The position numbers were made by a program, and so were the translations under genes. Shown here in pieces: positions 61,751 through 64,000 of a stretch of DNA of 64,000 nucleotides. Each line of letters opens with the position of its first letter. Positions within the stretch are counted from its first letter, which is position 1. This DNA comes from Staphylococcus simulans (GTDB lineage Bacteria; Bacillota; Bacilli; Staphylococcales; Staphylococcaceae). The stretch is from the NCBI RefSeq assembly GCF_002902285.1, contig NZ_PPRU01000045.1, positions 1 to 64,000 on the forward strand. The letters are read 5' to 3'. The notes under the pieces were generated by a model, which was not told where the DNA came from, did not search any database, and saw nothing but the letters and a program-made list of their open reading frames with translations.

Positions 61751-62470
61751 ATGAGAATAGAGCGCGTAGATGATACAACTGTTAAACTTTTCATAACGTA
61801 TGGTGACATTGAAGCAAGAGGGTTCAAAAGAGAAGACTTATGGACAAACCGTCAACGTGGTGAAGAATTCTTCTGGTCAATGATGGAAGAAATCAATGAA
61901 GAAGAAGACTTTGTAGTTGAAGGTCCATTATGGATTCAAGTACATGCTTTTGAAAAAGGTGTGGAAGTCACTATTTCTAAATCTAAAAACGAAGAAATGA
62001 TGAACTTAAATGATGATAGTATGAACAGTGAATTCGATCGTCAATTAAACGAATTGCTTGAACAGACTTTCGAAGAAGAACATGAAGAAGCTGAACAAAA
62101 ACAGCAATCACGTTCAAATCGCTCTCAAGCAAGAGAGCGTTTCCAACAACCACGTCGTACAAATGGTCGTTTAGTTATTGTTAAATTTGAAGATTTAGAA
62201 TCTGTCATTGATTATGCACATCACCATAATCAACCAACTGATGACTTTGAAGATTTATTATATATGTTGAATAACGAATATTATTATGCAATTCATTTTG
62301 ATGACAGCGTAGTAGAAGAAACAATCAATGACTTCTACAGTCAATTGTTAGAATTTGCAACGCCAAGTGATCATTCTGAAGTTTATTTAAATGACTACGG
62401 TAAAATCATTATGAGCCATAATGTAACTGCACAAGTACGTCGTTTCTTTAACGATACAACAGAAGCATAA
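61751..62470 (+). CDS. mecA: Adaptor protein MecA
   Basis: 239 residues. The N-terminal substrate-recognition domain (about 1-80, MRIERVDDTTVKLFITYGDIEARGF) is followed by an acidic, Gln-rich linker (about 95-140) and the C-terminal ClpC-binding domain (NGRLVIVKFEDLESVIDYA onward). It hands substrates to ClpC/ClpP. Not to be confused with the methicillin-resistance mecA. AAGGAG precedes the ATG. Directly downstream of spxA and upstream of pepF. Confidence 0.95.
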   Translation: MRIERVDDTTVKLFITYGDIEARGFKREDLWTNRQRGEEFFWSMMEEINEEEDFVVEGPLWIQVHAFEKGVEVTISKSKNEEMMNLNDDSMNSEFDRQLNELLEQTFEEEHEEAEQKQQSRSNRSQARERFQQPRRTNGRLVIVKFEDLESVIDYAHHHNQPTDDFEDLLYMLNNEYYYAIHFDDSVVEETINDFYSQLLEFATPSDHSEVYLNDYGKIIMSHNVTAQVRRFFNDTTEA

Positions 62471-62487
62471 TATAAATTTAATTGATT

Positions 62488-62516
62488 AAGCCTGTCCTTG
62501 TTGGACAGGTTTTTTC
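62488..62516 (+). terminator. Terminator of mecA
   Basis: CCTGTCC pairs with GGACAGG across a 5-nt loop, followed by six T residues. Confidence 0.88.
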
Positions 62517-62676
62517 TATTTCCTGGGAAATTGAATGACAACGTTGAGACGTAGAAGTTTTGTTTTGAATTTGTATTGTTTCTTCTATACAAGTTAATAG
62601 AGGTAATGACGTGCAAAATAAACGAAATAATGAGAAAATCTAAGTATTGACATTAGCATAAGAGGAGGCTTTTTTT

Positions 62677-64000
62677 ATGAGTCAACAATTAACAAGAGAG
62701 CAACAAGAACAAAAATATCCCGAGTATACTTGGGATCTGACAACAATCTTTGAAAGCGATGAAGCATTTGAAGCTGCATTTAAAGAAGTAGAAGGCTATT
62801 TAGGTGCGGAAGAAAAATTCAAAGGGCACCTAGGAGACAGTGCTGAAACACTTTATGAAGCGTTAGCTTTAGAAGATAAAATTGAAACTGAACTTGAAAA
62901 GGTCTATGTCTATGCACATTTAAAACAAGACCAAGATACAGGCAACGATAAATATACTGGCTATGAAGCTCGTGCGCATCAACTTGCGATTAAATTAAGC
63001 TCAAGCTGGAGTTTCTTAGTACCTGAAATCTTACAAATTGATGAAGAGACAATTCAAAAATTCATCGATGAAAATAAAGATTTAGAACGTTATGCCTTTG
63101 ATTTAAAATTAATCAATGAAGAACGTCCGCATGTCTTAAGTGCAGATAAAGAAAAATTATTAACAGAAGCGCAAGATGCTTTATCAACACCATCTAACGT
63201 ATATGGTATGTTCAGTAACGCAGATTTAGAATTTGAAGATGCGGTAGATAAAGATGGTAATAAACACCCATTAACTCAAGGTACGTTTATTAAATATTTA
63301 GAATCTGATGATCGTGAACTTCGTCGTTCAGCATTCAGAAACTTATATAAAGCTTATGGTGCTTACAACAATACTTTAGCGGCGACATTAACAGGTGAAG
63401 TGAAAAAACATGTGTTCAATGCGCGTACACACAATTATAAAACTGCTCGTGAAAAAGCTTTAAGCAACAACCATATTCCTGAAGCAGTTTATGATAACTT
63501 AGTTAAAACAGTACACAAATATCTGCCATTATTACATCGTTACACTCAATTACGTAAAGATGTTTTAGGTTTAGAAGATATGAAAATGTATGACCTCTAC
63601 ACACCATTAGTGAAAGATATCAAATTTGAAATGCCTTATGATGAAGCTGTGGAATGGATGTTAAAAGCTTTAGAACCAATGGGTGATGAATATTTAGATG
63701 TCGTTAAAGAAGGTTTAAATAATCGTTGGGTCGATGTGTATGAAAACAAAGGTAAACGCTCAGGCGGTTATTCTTCAGGTGCACATTTAACAAACCCATT
63801 CATCTTATTAAACTGGTCAGATACAGTCTCAGACTTATTTACATTGATTCATGAGTTTGGTCACTCAACGCATAGCTACTTCAGCAGAAAATTCCAACCA
63901 TCTAATCATAGTGATTACTCAATCTTCGTCGCAGAAGTTGCTTCTACAACAAACGAAGCATTGTTGAGTGATTATATGGAGAAAATTTTAGATGATGAGC
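62677..64000 (+). CDS. pepF: Oligoendopeptidase F (3' end outside window)
   Basis: 441 codons are seen, running off the window end. Start ATG at 62677 after AGAGGAGG. M3B metallopeptidase: HEFGH at residues 392-396 is the zinc motif HEXXH, and the start KYPEYTWDLTTIFESDEAFE is typical of PepF. The full protein should be about 600 residues. It degrades short peptides in the cytoplasm, which fits the two peptide importers nearby. The gene commonly between mecA and pepF, coiA, is not here. Confidence 0.95.
   Translation, partial: MSQQLTREQQEQKYPEYTWDLTTIFESDEAFEAAFKEVEGYLGAEEKFKGHLGDSAETLYEALALEDKIETELEKVYVYAHLKQDQDTGNDKYTGYEARAHQLAIKLSSSWSFLVPEILQIDEETIQKFIDENKDLERYAFDLKLINEERPHVLSADKEKLLTEAQDALSTPSNVYGMFSNADLEFEDAVDKDGNKHPLTQGTFIKYLESDDRELRRSAFRNLYKAYGAYNNTLAATLTGEVKKHVFNARTHNYKTAREKALSNNHIPEAVYDNLVKTVHKYLPLLHRYTQLRKDVLGLEDMKMYDLYTPLVKDIKFEMPYDEAVEWMLKALEPMGDEYLDVVKEGLNNRWVDVYENKGKRSGGYSSGAHLTNPFILLNWSDTVSDLFTLIHEFGHSTHSYFSRKFQPSNHSDYSIFVAEVASTTNEALLSDYMEKILDDE

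Noticed and set aside
62611..62643. Ten-codon GTG frame after AGAGG between mecA and pepF
   Set aside because: Too short to support as a gene; kept only as a note on the missing coiA.

Overview
The window is low-GC Firmicutes DNA and almost certainly a Staphylococcus chromosome. The run pgi, VTT protein, spsA, spsB, addB, addA, FAH protein, and then sufT, oatA-like, clpB, fabH, fabF, opp, trpS, spxA, mecA, pepF, is the familiar staphylococcal backbone, and many proteins (Spx, ClpB, AddB, CoA-disulfide reductase) closely resemble their S. aureus counterparts. It is probably not S. aureus: rocA sits beside rocD, thiC with a TPP riboswitch lies between two opp operons, no glpQ lies between gudB and argH, and no coiA lies between mecA and pepF. 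A coagulase-negative species is likely (S. carnosus/simulans-type is my guess, not shown).

Layout. (1) 1-9.8 kb: two tandem LPXTG surface proteins. The first is cut by the window edge. The second (2810 residues) joins a YSIRK signal, an SraP-like binding head (L-type lectin, beta-grasp, two cadherin-like modules) and a stalk of 13.5 FIVAR-like helical modules. (2) 10-19 kb: S1-domain protein, old yellow enzyme, then rocA, rocD and gudB (ornithine/arginine to glutamate to 2-oxoglutarate), facing the biosynthetic argG-argH operon. (3) 19-30 kb: pgi, VTT membrane protein, catalytically dead SpsA plus active SpsB, and the AddAB helicase-nuclease. (4) 30-42 kb: FAH-family enzyme, UPF0344 membrane protein, CoA-disulfide reductase, HAD phosphatase, SufT, an OatA-like O-acetyltransferase, ClpB under CtsR, and fabH-fabF under FapR. 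(5) 42-60 kb: two complete-looking oppBCDFA operons flanking an LLM oxidoreductase, a GNAT acetyltransferase, thiC and two small paralogous membrane proteins. (6) 60-64 kb: trpS, spxA, mecA and the start of pepF.

Regulation visible in sequence: a perfect 17/17 CtsR box (clpB), a FapR palindrome (fabHF), a TPP riboswitch (thiC), CodY-like boxes at both opp promoters and at the FAH promoter, a cre site just downstream of the gudB promoter, a perfect PerR-type box before the UPF0344 gene, and a sigma-B-like promoter before spxA.

Most notable: the lectin-headed FIVAR-stalk adhesin with an internal LPXTG motif; an apparent one-base frameshift at the start of the first oppC; an internal Shine-Dalgarno and GTG in clpB that would make an N-terminally truncated ClpB; and several palindromes that may be operators. 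I saw no phage, IS element, CRISPR array, tRNA or rRNA. I did not find a clearly new multi-gene defence-type system; the least ordinary locus is the adhesin pair.
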